Of a stretch of DNA of 64,000 nucleotides, positions 20,980-30,085 are shown in pieces; position 1 is the first letter of the stretch; each line of letters opens with the position of its first letter. Both the position numbers and the translations under genes were made by a program. The notes beneath the pieces were generated by a model. That model ran no database searches. It had not been told where the DNA came from and was given only the letters and a program-made list of their open reading frames with translations. Source of the stretch: Pseudomonas saliphila (lineage in GTDB: Bacteria; Pseudomonadota; Gammaproteobacteria; Pseudomonadales; Pseudomonadaceae); the NCBI RefSeq assembly GCF_008638345.1, contig NZ_VTVA01000014.1, positions 57,632-121,631 of the forward strand, in the 5' to 3' direction.

Positions 20980-21654
20980 ATGAACACCCAGCAACGAACT
21001 AGTACTCTGCAGCATTCGGGAGTGAACGAGGCGGAAGTCAGCAAGCTGTTCCGTAACACCTACAGTCTGCTGGCCATGACACTGACATTCAGTGCCCTGG
21101 TTGCCTTTGGCTCGATGACTTTCAACCTGCCGCACCCTGGCATCATCATCATGCTGGTCGGCTTCTACGGCTTGTTGTTCCTGACCACCAAGTTGCGCAA
21201 TTCGCCCTGGGGTCTGGTCAGCACCTTCGCTTTCACCGGCTTTCTGGGTTATACGCTTGGCCCGATCCTGAACATGTACCTGTCGCTGCCTAACGGTGGC
21301 TCGCTGGTGACCATGGCGCTGGGCATGACGGCGCTGGTGTTCTTCAGTCTGTCAGCCTACGCGATTCTGACCCGCAAGGATTTCAGCTTCCTGTCCGGCT
21401 TCATCATGGCTGGCTTTGTGGTGCTGCTGTGTGCGGTCGTGGCGAGCTTCTTCATCGAGATCAGCGGTCTGCAGATGGCCATTTCGGCCGGCTTCGTGCT
21501 GTTCTCCTCTGCCGTGATCCTGTATCAGACCAGCTCGATCATCCATGGTGGTGAGGACAACTACATCATGGCTACGATCACGCTGTTCGTATCCATCTAC
21601 AACCTGTTCCTGAGCCTGCTGCACCTGCTCGGTATCTTTGGTGGCGACGACTGA
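20980..21654 (+). CDS. Bax inhibitor-1/YccA family membrane protein
   Basis: This 224-aa protein has seven predicted membrane helices after a short cytoplasmic N terminus (helices at about 30-50, 55-73, 82-102, 110-135, 140-162, 165-187 and 198-220). It has the Bax inhibitor-1 family look, including the C-terminal helix region [15 protein letters not shown]. In E. coli YccA modulates the FtsH protease, and related proteins can pass calcium. The start at 20980 is preferred because it follows GGAG at proper spacing. It precedes the tusDCBE genes, as in Pseudomonas aeruginosa. Confidence 0.92.
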   Translation: MNTQQRTSTLQHSGVNEAEVSKLFRNTYSLLAMTLTFSALVAFGSMTFNLPHPGIIIMLVGFYGLLFLTTKLRNSPWGLVSTFAFTGFLGYTLGPILNMYLSLPNGGSLVTMALGMTALVFFSLSAYAILTRKDFSFLSGFIMAGFVVLLCAVVASFFIEISGLQMAISAGFVLFSSAVILYQTSSIIHGGEDNYIMATITLFVSIYNLFLSLLHLLGIFGGDD

Positions 21655-21725
21655 TCTGATCGTTGCAGGTATACTACCGGGGCCCGCTTAATGCGGGCCT
21701 TCTTGTATTCACCGGTTGAGAGTCC

Positions 21726-22115
21726 ATGAAATTCGCTATTGCTCTGCTCGCCGGCCCGCAGGATCCGGCCGCCCGAAGCGCATTGTGCTTCGCACAGGCT
21801 GTCATTGCCGAGGGTCATCAGATCAGCCGCCTGTTCCTCTATCGGGACGCGGTGCATCTTGCTTCCACACTGGGCGTTCAGCCGCAGGACGAATCCGACA
21901 TAGCCGCGGAATGGCGCCAGTTCATAGAAAAGCATGAGCTCGATGGGGTGGTATGCATTGCCGCCGCCCTGCGCCGCGGTGTGCTTGATGAAGACGAGGC
22001 CAAGCGCTGGGATCGCCCCACCGCCAATACCGGCGCTCCCTGGGAGCTGTCGGGGCTCGGGCAATGGGTCGATGCCTTGCAATCCGCCGATCGCGCCGTC
22101 ACCTTCGGTACATGA
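21726..22115 (+). CDS. tusD: Sulfurtransferase complex subunit TusD
   Basis: This 129-aa DsrE-fold protein is part of the TusBCD hexamer that passes persulfide sulfur from TusA to TusE for 2-thiouridine synthesis in tRNA wobble positions. The active cysteine is Cys77 in the segment VVCIAAALRRG, corresponding to Cys78 of E. coli TusD. It is the first gene of a tight four-gene operon, each overlapping the next by one to four bases, which matches the E. coli order tusDCB with tusE attached at the end. Confidence 0.93.
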   Translation: MKFAIALLAGPQDPAARSALCFAQAVIAEGHQISRLFLYRDAVHLASTLGVQPQDESDIAAEWRQFIEKHELDGVVCIAAALRRGVLDEDEAKRWDRPTANTGAPWELSGLGQWVDALQSADRAVTFGT

Positions 22116-22471
22116 CTATGAAGAGCCTGTTGATTATCAGCCGTCACCCGCCTGCCCGCCAGGCTGCCCGTGAGGCGCTCGATCTGGCGCTGGCTGCGGC
22201 GGCCTTCGGTGTCCCTACCGGGCTGTTGTTCATGGATGACGGCGTGCTCCAGTTATTGAAGGGCCAGGACGCCGCGCAGATCGGCCGCAAATCGCTTGCC
22301 GCTAATCTGCAGGCCTTACCCATGTTCGGCGTGGAGGACATCATGGTGTGCCAGCATTCCATGAGTGAGCGCGGCCTCGGCGCAGCCCAATGTCTGCTCG
22401 ACGCCCGCCCGGTTCAAAGCGCCGAGATCGCTGCCCTCCTCGACCATTACGATCAGGTGGTTACGCTCTGA
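22112..22471 (+). CDS. tusC: Sulfurtransferase complex subunit TusC
   Basis: This roughly 119-aa DsrF-like protein is the TusC subunit of the TusBCD relay. The start shown overlaps the tusD stop (ATGA); an ATG two codons later (22118) is an equally possible start. The motif LGVPTGLLFMDDGV-like segment (FGVPTGLLFMDDGVLQLLKG) is typical of the family. TusC carries no essential cysteine in E. coli and has a structural role in the hexamer. Confidence 0.92.
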   Translation: MTMKSLLIISRHPPARQAAREALDLALAAAAFGVPTGLLFMDDGVLQLLKGQDAAQIGRKSLAANLQALPMFGVEDIMVCQHSMSERGLGAAQCLLDARPVQSAEIAALLDHYDQVVTL

Positions 22472-22770
22472 TGCTGCATATCCTTCGTCACTCGCCCGGA
22501 AGTGAAACCCGCTTCGCCAGTTGTCTGCGCGCACTTGGCGCCCAGCAGAGCCTGCTGCTGCTGGAAGATGCGGTGTACGCTTTGTTACCGCACTCCAGAA
22601 CCCTGGCCTCACTGCAGATATTGCCCGGCAGCGTGCGCTTGTATGCAATAGAGGCCGATGTGCTCGCACGCGGCCTGGCATTGGACGACCTACCGGAGCG
22701 GGTAAAGATCATCGACTATTCGGCCATGGTGCGGCTCAGCCTCGAGCATAAAAAAGTGGTGAGCTGGTGA
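22471..22770 (+). CDS. tusB: Sulfurtransferase complex subunit TusB
   Basis: This small 99-aa DsrH-like subunit begins MLHILRHSP, a typical TusB start. Its ATG overlaps the tusC TGA by one base (TGATG). It completes the TusBCD complex and is followed with a four-base overlap by tusE. The segment LLLLEDAVYAL, near residue 32, is typical of the family. Confidence 0.92.
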   Translation: MLHILRHSPGSETRFASCLRALGAQQSLLLLEDAVYALLPHSRTLASLQILPGSVRLYAIEADVLARGLALDDLPERVKIIDYSAMVRLSLEHKKVVSW

Positions 22771-23102
22771 CAGCCATAGCGGTGGACGGGCGTGCCATTG
22801 AACTCGACAAGGAAGGCTTTCTGGTCAATCTCGATGATTGGTCAGAGCCCGTCGCGTTCGAGTTGGCGCAGGCCGAAGGCATTGCGCTGAGCGCAGAGCA
22901 TCTTGATGTAATCCACGCGTTGCGCCGCTTCTATGCGCAATATCAGCTCTCGCCGGCCATGCGCCCGCTGGTCAAATACATCGGTCAGCAACTTGGCCCG
23001 GACAAAGGCAGCAGCCTGTATTTGCTGAAGCTGTTCCCGGGCAGCCCGGCGAAGATCGCCAGCAAGATTGCCGGTTTGCCCAAACCGGATAATTGCCTCT
23101 GA
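22767..23102 (+). CDS. tusE: Sulfur carrier TusE (DsrC family)
   Basis: This 111-aa protein starts at a GTG that overlaps the tusB stop (GTGA). It has the DsrC-family body, including DKEGFLVNLDDW and the Gly-rich C-terminal arm, and ends with the conserved penultimate cysteine Cys110 (NCL). Only this one C-terminal cysteine is present, as in TusE proteins that serve tRNA thiolation rather than dissimilatory sulfite reduction. TusE hands sulfur to MnmA. Confidence 0.93.
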   Translation: MTAIAVDGRAIELDKEGFLVNLDDWSEPVAFELAQAEGIALSAEHLDVIHALRRFYAQYQLSPAMRPLVKYIGQQLGPDKGSSLYLLKLFPGSPAKIASKIAGLPKPDNCL

Positions 23103-23117
23103 TGCGGAGCCGCCTGA

Positions 23118-24557
23118 ATGGATAATCTTCAGACCGTGCTCGGCATCGCGATGGCCGTCCTGTATTGGCTGGTAATCGCACTGGTGACCGCACGCGTCAT
23201 TGCCTTGCGCAAGCCCGTCAGCGTTACCCTCGCCTGGCTGCTGGTTATATTCATCCTCCCGATTCTGGGCGCAGTCCTCTATCTGCTGGTGGGTGACCTG
23301 AACCTTGGCCGCAAGCGCGCCGGCCGGGCCGAAGCCATGGTTGAGCCGTATCTTCGCAGCCTGCATACGTCTTTCCCTGTCGATGTATCGCTGCCCGGCG
23401 GGCAACTGAGCCTCGCAATCGACCAGCTCCTGTCCACTCAGGTTCATATCAGCGCGCAGAGCTACCAGTCCCTTGAAGTGCTGGACTCGCCCGAGGACAT
23501 CTTTGACCGGCTATGTGCCGACGTGCGCCGCGCCCGCCACTGCATTCGCATTGAGACCTATATCTGGTTTGCCGGCGGACGGGTCGATGAGTTTGCCCAG
23601 GCGCTGATCGAAGCGGCTGGCCGCGGCGTCGAAGTTTACTTGCTGATCGACCATGCCGGCAGCCGCCCTTTCTTCCGTTCGCGCTGGCACAAGCAGATGA
23701 AGGCAGCCGGCATTGAAGTCGTCGCCGCATTGCCGGTGCGGCTGCTGCGGGCGCTGGTGCACCGGATTGACCTGCGCATGCACCGCAAGCTGATCGTCAT
23801 CGACGATGCGATTGCCTATACCGGCTCGATGAATATTGCCGACCCGGCGTACTTCAAGCGCCACGCCAAGGTGGGGCCATGGATCGATATCATGCTGCGC
23901 ATCGACGGTCAGGCGGCTGCGGGCCTGGCCAAGGTGTTCGCCTGGGACTGGGAGGTCGAGACCGGTCAGCGGCGCCTGCCAGAAATGGGCGCCATTGCGG
24001 ATAACCCCAGTCAGTGGCTGATGGTGTTACCGTCCGGCCCGGGCGTCGGCGAAGATCTGATCGGGCATGCGACGCTGACCAGTATCTACCGCGCCAACCA
24101 CAGCATCGTCATCAGCACGCCGTATTTCGTGCCCTCCGAAGCGATTCTTGAAGCCTTGTGCCAAGCAGCCCATCGCGGCGTTAAAGTGCAACTATTGCTG
24201 CCGCGGCAGAACGACTCGCTGATGGTGGGTTGGGCCAGCCGCTCCTACTTCGAGATTCTGCTGCAGGCCGGCGTGGAGATATTCCTGTTTGATGGCGGGT
24301 TGCTGCATACCAAGGCGATGCTGATGGATGAGCAACTCGCCCTGGTAGGGAGCGTTAACCTGGACATCCGCAGTCTTCAATTGAATTTCGAGCTGACCGT
24401 CGCCCTGACCACCCCCGATAGCTGCGCGCGTATCCGGGCTGTGCTCGACTCCTACCAGGCGCAAAGCGAGCAACTGCTGCTTAGCCGTTGGCAGCAGCGC
24501 AGCAGGCCAGCCCGCGGGCTGGAGCGGTTGATGTATTTCATGAGCCCCTTGTTGTAA
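23118..24557 (+). CDS. cls: Cardiolipin synthase, ClsA type
   Basis: The 479-aa enzyme condenses phosphatidylglycerol into cardiolipin at the inner membrane. Two N-terminal membrane helices (about 7-27 and 37-57) precede two phospholipase D domains. The HKD motifs are HRKLIVIDD (with TGSMN following, near residue 222) and HTKAMLMDEQ (with GSVNLDIRS, near 397). It begins 15 bp after tusE and probably shares its transcript. A second PLD-type synthase is convergent just 9 bp away, so the two genes end tail to tail. Confidence 0.93.
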   Translation: MDNLQTVLGIAMAVLYWLVIALVTARVIALRKPVSVTLAWLLVIFILPILGAVLYLLVGDLNLGRKRAGRAEAMVEPYLRSLHTSFPVDVSLPGGQLSLAIDQLLSTQVHISAQSYQSLEVLDSPEDIFDRLCADVRRARHCIRIETYIWFAGGRVDEFAQALIEAAGRGVEVYLLIDHAGSRPFFRSRWHKQMKAAGIEVVAALPVRLLRALVHRIDLRMHRKLIVIDDAIAYTGSMNIADPAYFKRHAKVGPWIDIMLRIDGQAAAGLAKVFAWDWEVETGQRRLPEMGAIADNPSQWLMVLPSGPGVGEDLIGHATLTSIYRANHSIVISTPYFVPSEAILEALCQAAHRGVKVQLLLPRQNDSLMVGWASRSYFEILLQAGVEIFLFDGGLLHTKAMLMDEQLALVGSVNLDIRSLQLNFELTVALTTPDSCARIRAVLDSYQAQSEQLLLSRWQQRSRPARGLERLMYFMSPLL

Positions 24558-24566
24558 GCCCAGGCG

Positions 24567-26099
24567 TCAGAGCTGACTCTCGATTGGCAACCAGCCCAAC
24601 AACCAGGCGCTGACGCGTCTTAGCGCCGAGGCCCCCGGCTCGCGGGTCCAGACACGCCCCTCCGCATGCCAGTTGAGAGCGCCGGCCTCATTCAACTGCA
24701 AACGAAAGGCGTAGCTTTCCGAGGTCCAGCGTTCGAAGAGTGCGGCGGCTTGCGCTGCGAGTTCGGGCTGCTCGACGAACACACCCGACTCGGTGTTCAG
24801 CCAGATCGAACGGGGATCCAGGTTGATCGAACCGACGAACAATTCATTGCGATCAAAGACGAATGTCTTGGCATGCAAACTGGCCAGCGATTCACTCAGA
24901 AACGGACTGGCGCGGCCCTGTTGCCCGGCAATGGGCCGCAGCTCCCAGAGCTCCGCTCCAGCTTCGAGCAACGGCTTTCGATACGGCGCGTAGTTGGCAT
25001 GCACAGCCAGGAGGTCAGTGCTTGAGAGCGAGTTGGTCAGAATCTTCAGCTCTGTACCGGGCAATACCCTTTCCACCAGAAAATCCTGACCCTGCGCACC
25101 GGGGATCAGGTAGGCCGTCATCAATAGCAGCTCATCCTCGGCCTGCTCGGAGCGCTTTGCCAGTTCGTAGGCCACATGCGAAACATCCTTGCGCGGCTCC
25201 GTCGGATCGGCCTTTTCCGGTGGATCGTATACCCACTCGGCTACGCCCCAATACCACGTCAGTTGGTCATTCTTGAGAACCTGGCGATAGGGGGATTCGT
25301 TCACACCGGCCAAGTAGCGCTGGCTGGCCTTCAGGCTGGTTACCGAGCGGATGCTTTTGCGTAGCTGCACCAGCGAGCTGTTGAAGGACTTGCCGGCTAC
25401 TACTTTCATTGGAATGGCGCTGCGGCTGTTCCAGAACTCATCAAAGCTACGCTCGACGGCGTGAGTGATGGGGCCTATGCCCAGTATGTCCACATCATGA
25501 AAGTCAAACTCACTCAGAGAGTAGTACTCATCCCCAATGTTGCGGCCACCGGTAACGAATACGCTGCCATCTACCACCATCAGCTTGTTGTGCATGCGGT
25601 AATTGATACGCGCAAACTCGGCGACTTTACTCAGGTTCCGGAGCCATTTGTGCCGAAAGGTCAGCGGGTTAAACAGCCGGATCTGAATATTGGGGTGATG
25701 GTCGAGCGCGGAGACGCTGAAATCGGCCAGGCCGTTGCCGATGTCATCCAGCAGAATGCGTACCCGGACGCCGCGATCCGCCGCAGCGAGCAGTCGATCC
25801 GCCAGCAAGGCACCGGTAAGATCTGAGCTGTAAATGTAGTACTGCAGATCAATGCTGTGCTCGGCCATGTCTATCATCTGCAGTCGGCTGGCCAGCGCGT
25901 CGGAGCCGCTCGCCAGTAACCGGAACCCGGATAACTGGGCGTCATCCGGTTGCCGGTCTCGCACATAGCGGCTTACCTGCGAATCCACGTCGACCGGTAG
26001 CACGTAGCTCGGCGGCGATTCGTGTTGGGGCAAAGTCGTGGCGCACCCGGTCAGGGCTGCCGTACAGAACATGAGAACTGCAGCTACCAGTCTATTCAC
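24567..26099 (-). CDS. Phospholipase D family lipoprotein, ClsC-like
   Basis: The 510-aa protein has a lipoprotein signal (lipobox LTGC at residues 16-19) and two PLD domains with HKD motifs HNKLMVVDG (followed by GGRNIGDEY) and HAKTFVFDR (followed by GSINLDPRS). The overall form is that of E. coli YmdC/ClsC, which uses phosphatidylethanolamine together with a partner. A lipid anchor places it in the envelope, unlike the two-helix ClsA-type neighbour. It is convergent with cls and seems monocistronic. Its upstream neighbour on the same strand ends 205 bp away. Confidence 0.88.
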   Translation of the reverse strand: MNRLVAAVLMFCTAALTGCATTLPQHESPPSYVLPVDVDSQVSRYVRDRQPDDAQLSGFRLLASGSDALASRLQMIDMAEHSIDLQYYIYSSDLTGALLADRLLAAADRGVRVRILLDDIGNGLADFSVSALDHHPNIQIRLFNPLTFRHKWLRNLSKVAEFARINYRMHNKLMVVDGSVFVTGGRNIGDEYYSLSEFDFHDVDILGIGPITHAVERSFDEFWNSRSAIPMKVVAGKSFNSSLVQLRKSIRSVTSLKASQRYLAGVNESPYRQVLKNDQLTWYWGVAEWVYDPPEKADPTEPRKDVSHVAYELAKRSEQAEDELLLMTAYLIPGAQGQDFLVERVLPGTELKILTNSLSSTDLLAVHANYAPYRKPLLEAGAELWELRPIAGQQGRASPFLSESLASLHAKTFVFDRNELFVGSINLDPRSIWLNTESGVFVEQPELAAQAAALFERWTSESYAFRLQLNEAGALNWHAEGRVWTREPGASALRRVSAWLLGWLPIESQL

Positions 26100-26304
26100 A
26101 TGGTCTCGCTTAGGATCCGTAAGGTTTCAGGGCGCGCCGCAAAGCGGCGACAATGCCTTTCATCGATGAGGATACGAAGCATGCAAGGAAGTGGCCGGCG
26201 CTGCAAGTTTTGCGACACCCGGAGCGCGAACCACACGCGCTCACGCGCTTTGGGCGGGACAACGTCCGCGATGCGGCCAAGGCAAAGCGGACGTGAAATA
26301 GCGA

Positions 26305-28920
26305 TCAGTTGTGCGTGTTGTCGACCACGCCCAGCTGGTATTCCGTGCTGCGCACACCCCGTGTATGGATCAGCATGTAGCCTTCCATGGTGGGCGTCAG
26401 CTCGTTGCGTTCTGCGGCGGAAAACAGTGCACGCCATAGCGCGCTGGAGTCGGCGTCCGGATCGTGCGCGATAATACGTAGCGCCTTGCTCGGCGCCTTT
26501 TGCTCGACCTGATAGCGCCACACCGCCGTGGTGCCCGCCGAGACCGGAAAGGCCACGCCCGCTTTCAGCTTCTCGCCGTTGCTTTCGCGCAGATCATTGA
26601 ACACCAGTGTCAGCGGGCCTTTGATTTCGCCCTTGCCGCGTCGCACTGCAGCGGTGCCGATCGCCCGGGCCATTTTTCCAAGGTCAGTGCGCAGGCGCTG
26701 CGGGTGCATCTCCACCGCCTGGCCAAACAGTGTCATGGCGGGGCGCTCCACCAGTCTCACCTGGTAATCCTGACCGGCTTCGCTGATGCTAATCTCCTCG
26801 CCCCGGCGCAATTCTGCTCGTGCCTGCAGGGTGGCCGGCGCAGGGGCATAGTCCGCCATACACAGCGGGCCGCGCATACGGGTGCGCTGCGTATCATCCA
26901 GCTGGCGGTTCTGCTCAAGCAGGCCACATACCTGATCCTTGTAGCCAACCCACTCCATGCGGGTCGCGCCCGCGGCGACCAGTCGTTCGATGATACGTGC
27001 ATCCGCGCTTTGCGCCGCCAAGGTCAGCGCGGTCTGCTGGCCGCTCGCCGCTTCCGCTCGATCCGGCCCACCAGCGCCGGCTTGCGGTTGCGCATGCGTT
27101 TGCCGGTGCACGTTCGCGCCATGCTCAAGCAACAGTTGTACGCTTGCAGGCTGATTCAGCTGCACGGCCGTCATCAGCGCCGTCTTGCCCCAGTCGTTGG
27201 CCTGGTTCGGATCGAAGCCCTGATCTAACAACAGCCGCAGCCCCTCGGGATTGGCCACCGCTGCCATAGTTGCGGAATCACCGTCTGGCCCCCTGCCCCG
27301 CTGCATACCGAGCTCGGCGGTTTCATAATCGATAAAATCGCTGATTACCCGCAACGGCGCGTTGTTCAGCAGCACGCTGTGCAAGGTGGCGAAATTGCGG
27401 CCCTTTTCCAGCTCACCGGGCTGTGGTGCGATGGCGTAACGTGCCTGATAACTGGCGAACGCGGCCAGCGGCATATCAGGGACCGCTTGCGGCGCAGCAA
27501 GGTTATCCATGCTGCGCGCAACACTGGCATGGAAGAGTAGATCAGCAGCAGCCGTGGCCTGCGCGTTTTCCAGGCCCTGGTCGCGGAACATTTTCTGCAG
27601 TTCCTGATACGCCGGCTGCATCATCGGCAACACGCGGCGATAAACCTGTTTGTTACGCAGATTGCGTTCCGACCAGTCGAAAAAAGCATTCATAAGCTGG
27701 TCGTTCCGCTGCTGCAGCGCCGCACTGCGGCCATAGCGCGACAGCGCATCTGCGCCAATCAGCGGCAAATTGATCAAGGTCCACTGTTGCTCCTTCCATG
27801 TCTGGAAGTTGTCCCGGCGCTCATGTTGCGCATATTCGGCCAGCGGCTCGCCAGCCAGTATATCCAGCTCGGTTTGCAGGGCTTGATAGGCGGGCAATCC
27901 GGCCAAGGTATTGGTACGCGGCGGGGTCAGATACGTCTGGTATAGACACAAGGGCTCGAGCTGCTGACCCTGGAGCCGGTACAACCCGGCGTAGGCGGAC
28001 TCGCCCCGCGCGGCGGGCGAATAGAAGCCCCAGGTCTCGTTGACCAGCACCAGGCTTTCGCCGTTGCGCTCGAGCACATCGATGGAAGCGTAGTCGCCCG
28101 TTTGCGACGATGACGCGTGCGCGCGACCGCCGTAATTGGGCTGTTCGGCAACCCAGCGCGGCAATGTACGATCATCCAGAATCGGTACACCGTCGACGCT
28201 GACGCCACGGGCTCTGCGCTCATAACCGGCATAGAGCCCGGCGTCATACAGGTCGACCGCGATAGTGGCTGCACCGATGGTCGTGCGAGCGCTATCTGCA
28301 TGGCTGCCTGCGAGTACCTTAACGTCCGGCAAAGCACCCGGATGAGGCACTCCGTCTTGCTTCAGCTCGAGGTTCAAGGCTGCGCCGGCCGCTTCACACA
28401 CGCCCTGCCCGCGATTATCCACCAGCCGATACTCGGCATAGGACGACCAGGCATGCGCGTCCTTTTGCGCCTGAGGCTCCGGCACGCTCCAACTGGCCAG
28501 TTGCTGAGCACGCTTGCGATACATGGATTCCAGGCAGGCGATGGCCTGCGGATCTGCCGCGCCAGTGCCTGCCCTATCAACCAGGCCGCAGTGCCCGGCC
28601 CGGGACAGCATCCAGCGACGCTGATTGGCTTCCAGCAGCACCCCGCCGGGCACATCCAGTTTGCGCAGCTTTTGTCGAAAGTGATCGACGACCTGCCGAT
28701 CCAGCCGTGACAGCGATTCACTGGCGCAGACCTGCTGATGCACCGCCGGCAATGCACCGCTGCAGGCAAAGCTCGCCAGCGTTTGCGGTTTATCGGCGTA
28801 GCTGCGCGGCGTGGTGTCATGAAACGGGACCGGACCAGACACCGGCTCGGTCACGCAGCCGCTCAGCAATGCGAGCGCCCCGGCCAACACAGTGCTCCTG
28901 GAAACAATCAGTACAGCCAT
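26305..28920 (-). CDS. Large LprI-domain and ankyrin-repeat lipoprotein
   Basis: The 871-aa protein has a lipobox (LLSGC, Cys22) and an LprI-like domain (about 50-150) with the spaced cysteines FACSG, QQVCAS, GHCGL and AIACLES. A long central region shows no family I can name. At about 575-670 there are ankyrin-type repeats (GKTALMTAVQLNQPASVQLLLEHGANV and a second copy ending IIERLVAAGA). The tail is of unknown type. The start at 28920 follows AGGAG; the frame extends 50 residues upstream without merit. It is the last gene after exbB, exbD and a TonB-like gene, 10 bp away. LprI domains in other proteins inhibit lysozyme; whether this one does is unknown. Confidence 0.75.
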   Translation of the reverse strand: MAVLIVSRSTVLAGALALLSGCVTEPVSGPVPFHDTTPRSYADKPQTLASFACSGALPAVHQQVCASESLSRLDRQVVDHFRQKLRKLDVPGGVLLEANQRRWMLSRAGHCGLVDRAGTGAADPQAIACLESMYRKRAQQLASWSVPEPQAQKDAHAWSSYAEYRLVDNRGQGVCEAAGAALNLELKQDGVPHPGALPDVKVLAGSHADSARTTIGAATIAVDLYDAGLYAGYERRARGVSVDGVPILDDRTLPRWVAEQPNYGGRAHASSSQTGDYASIDVLERNGESLVLVNETWGFYSPAARGESAYAGLYRLQGQQLEPLCLYQTYLTPPRTNTLAGLPAYQALQTELDILAGEPLAEYAQHERRDNFQTWKEQQWTLINLPLIGADALSRYGRSAALQQRNDQLMNAFFDWSERNLRNKQVYRRVLPMMQPAYQELQKMFRDQGLENAQATAAADLLFHASVARSMDNLAAPQAVPDMPLAAFASYQARYAIAPQPGELEKGRNFATLHSVLLNNAPLRVISDFIDYETAELGMQRGRGPDGDSATMAAVANPEGLRLLLDQGFDPNQANDWGKTALMTAVQLNQPASVQLLLEHGANVHRQTHAQPQAGAGGPDRAEAASGQQTALTLAAQSADARIIERLVAAGATRMEWVGYKDQVCGLLEQNRQLDDTQRTRMRGPLCMADYAPAPATLQARAELRRGEEISISEAGQDYQVRLVERPAMTLFGQAVEMHPQRLRTDLGKMARAIGTAAVRRGKGEIKGPLTLVFNDLRESNGEKLKAGVAFPVSAGTTAVWRYQVEQKAPSKALRIIAHDPDADSSALWRALFSAAERNELTPTMEGYMLIHTRGVRSTEYQLGVVDNTHN

Positions 28921-28930
28921 GGTGAAACTC

Positions 28931-29650
28931 CTAATCAATAAAGATAGCTGTGCCGTAAATCGTGTAGCGCGAAGCGCCCTGATTCGGCGGTGGCGGAAAG
29001 GGGCCAGCCAGACGTATGGCGCGCTCGGCAGCGTCGTCCAATACCGAGTCGCCGCAGCGGTCAATTTCAAAGGAGATCATCTTGCCCTGCGCATCCACCA
29101 GGATTTCATAGGGGATATAACAACGGCGTTTGAAGTCCTCTGGATCACCCTTGTAACCCGGCGGCGGTTTGTACGAGGAGCCAGCCGGCCGCTTGAGGTT
29201 GGCTATCACCTTGTTCTTCACTGTGTCCGCATAACCTGACGGCACTGCTCTGCCGCGTCCTGGCGAGGCACTTGGCGCGGGAGCTGGGGGCGCAGCCCAT
29301 TCATCATTGGCGCCGAAGGCATGCACCGGCGGGCCCTTTGGTTTCGGCGCTGCAGCAGCCTGCTGGCGCGGCGGAGGCGGTGTCGGCTTGACTGGTTCCG
29401 GCTCTGGCTCTAGCTCTGGTTCTGGTTCGGGCTCGGGCTCGGGCTCTGGTTCCGGTTCTGGTTCTGGTTCTGGTTCGGGTTCTTTGGGCAGCTCAACCAA
29501 CTCCACAGCCACCACATTCGGTTCCGGAGCGGCCTTGTGGGTGAAGCGACCGCTGCTGAGCCATGCGATCAAGGCCGCGTGCAATATCACCGAGACCACT
29601 ATCACCCCTACGCGAACCAACCAGCCGGCATGTGCGCTGGTCATGTTCAT
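28931..29650 (-). CDS. TonB/TolA-like energy-transducing protein with Glu-Pro repeat
   Basis: The 239-aa protein has one N-terminal membrane helix (about 10-32) and a linker dominated by about 15 Glu-Pro dipeptides (about 55-88) followed by a Pro-rich segment. A C-terminal TonB-like domain (about 150-239) contains YIPYEILVDAQGK and a conserved Cys pair. The Glu-Pro linker would span the periplasm. Its start overlaps the exbD stop by one base. No TonB-dependent receptor is in the neighbourhood; the lipoprotein behind it may be the partner, which is inference. Confidence 0.8.
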   Translation of the reverse strand: MNMTSAHAGWLVRVGVIVVSVILHAALIAWLSSGRFTHKAAPEPNVVAVELVELPKEPEPEPEPEPEPEPEPEPEPEPELEPEPEPVKPTPPPPRQQAAAAPKPKGPPVHAFGANDEWAAPPAPAPSASPGRGRAVPSGYADTVKNKVIANLKRPAGSSYKPPPGYKGDPEDFKRRCYIPYEILVDAQGKMISFEIDRCGDSVLDDAAERAIRLAGPFPPPPNQGASRYTIYGTAIFID

Positions 29651-30084
29651 CAGGGCTCCAGCTCTTCGGTCGCGACCAGGCTGATGCGGGTATAACCGCC
29701 CTTTTGCAGAGTATTCATCACGCGCATCAGGGTGCCGTAATCAACGGCCTGATCGCCCCGCAGAAACATGCGGGTGTCGGTCTGGCCACCCGTCAGCGTG
29801 CCTATCAGCGCGGTCAGATCAGCCAGCCTGACCGCCTCCTCCTGGACAAACAGATTGCCGCCGGGCTGCACACTGACATATACCGGATCGGCCGGGGCCG
29901 GGTTGGCAGTTGACGCGTTGCTCGGCAAGTCCACCGGGATGTCCACGGTGGCGAGTGGTGCAGCCACCATGAAGATGATCAGCAATACCAGCATCACATC
30001 GACAAAGGGGGTGATGTTCATTTCGGCGTTCTGCTGATAGTTGTGCCGCTTGACCATCGGGCCAGAGTTGAATTGGATACTCAT
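29650..30084 (-). CDS. exbD: ExbD/TolR family biopolymer transport protein
   Basis: This 144-aa protein has one membrane helix (about 20-42, with the essential Asp in INITPFVDVMLVLLIIF-type sequence) and a periplasmic domain. It pairs with the ExbB/TolQ homologue encoded just upstream to convert proton motive force into movement of the TonB-like protein. The gene begins 1 bp after the exbB stop and overlaps the next gene by one base, so the three are coupled. Confidence 0.9.
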   Translation of the reverse strand: MSIQFNSGPMVKRHNYQQNAEMNITPFVDVMLVLLIIFMVAAPLATVDIPVDLPSNASTANPAPADPVYVSVQPGGNLFVQEEAVRLADLTALIGTLTGGQTDTRMFLRGDQAVDYGTLMRVMNTLQKGGYTRISLVATEELEP

Positions 30085-30085
30085 C

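Noticed and set aside
29400..29490. The repetitive stretch at 29400-29490 as a CRISPR-like or tandem DNA repeat
   Set aside because: It encodes the Glu-Pro linker of the TonB-like protein; the periodicity is six bases and coding.
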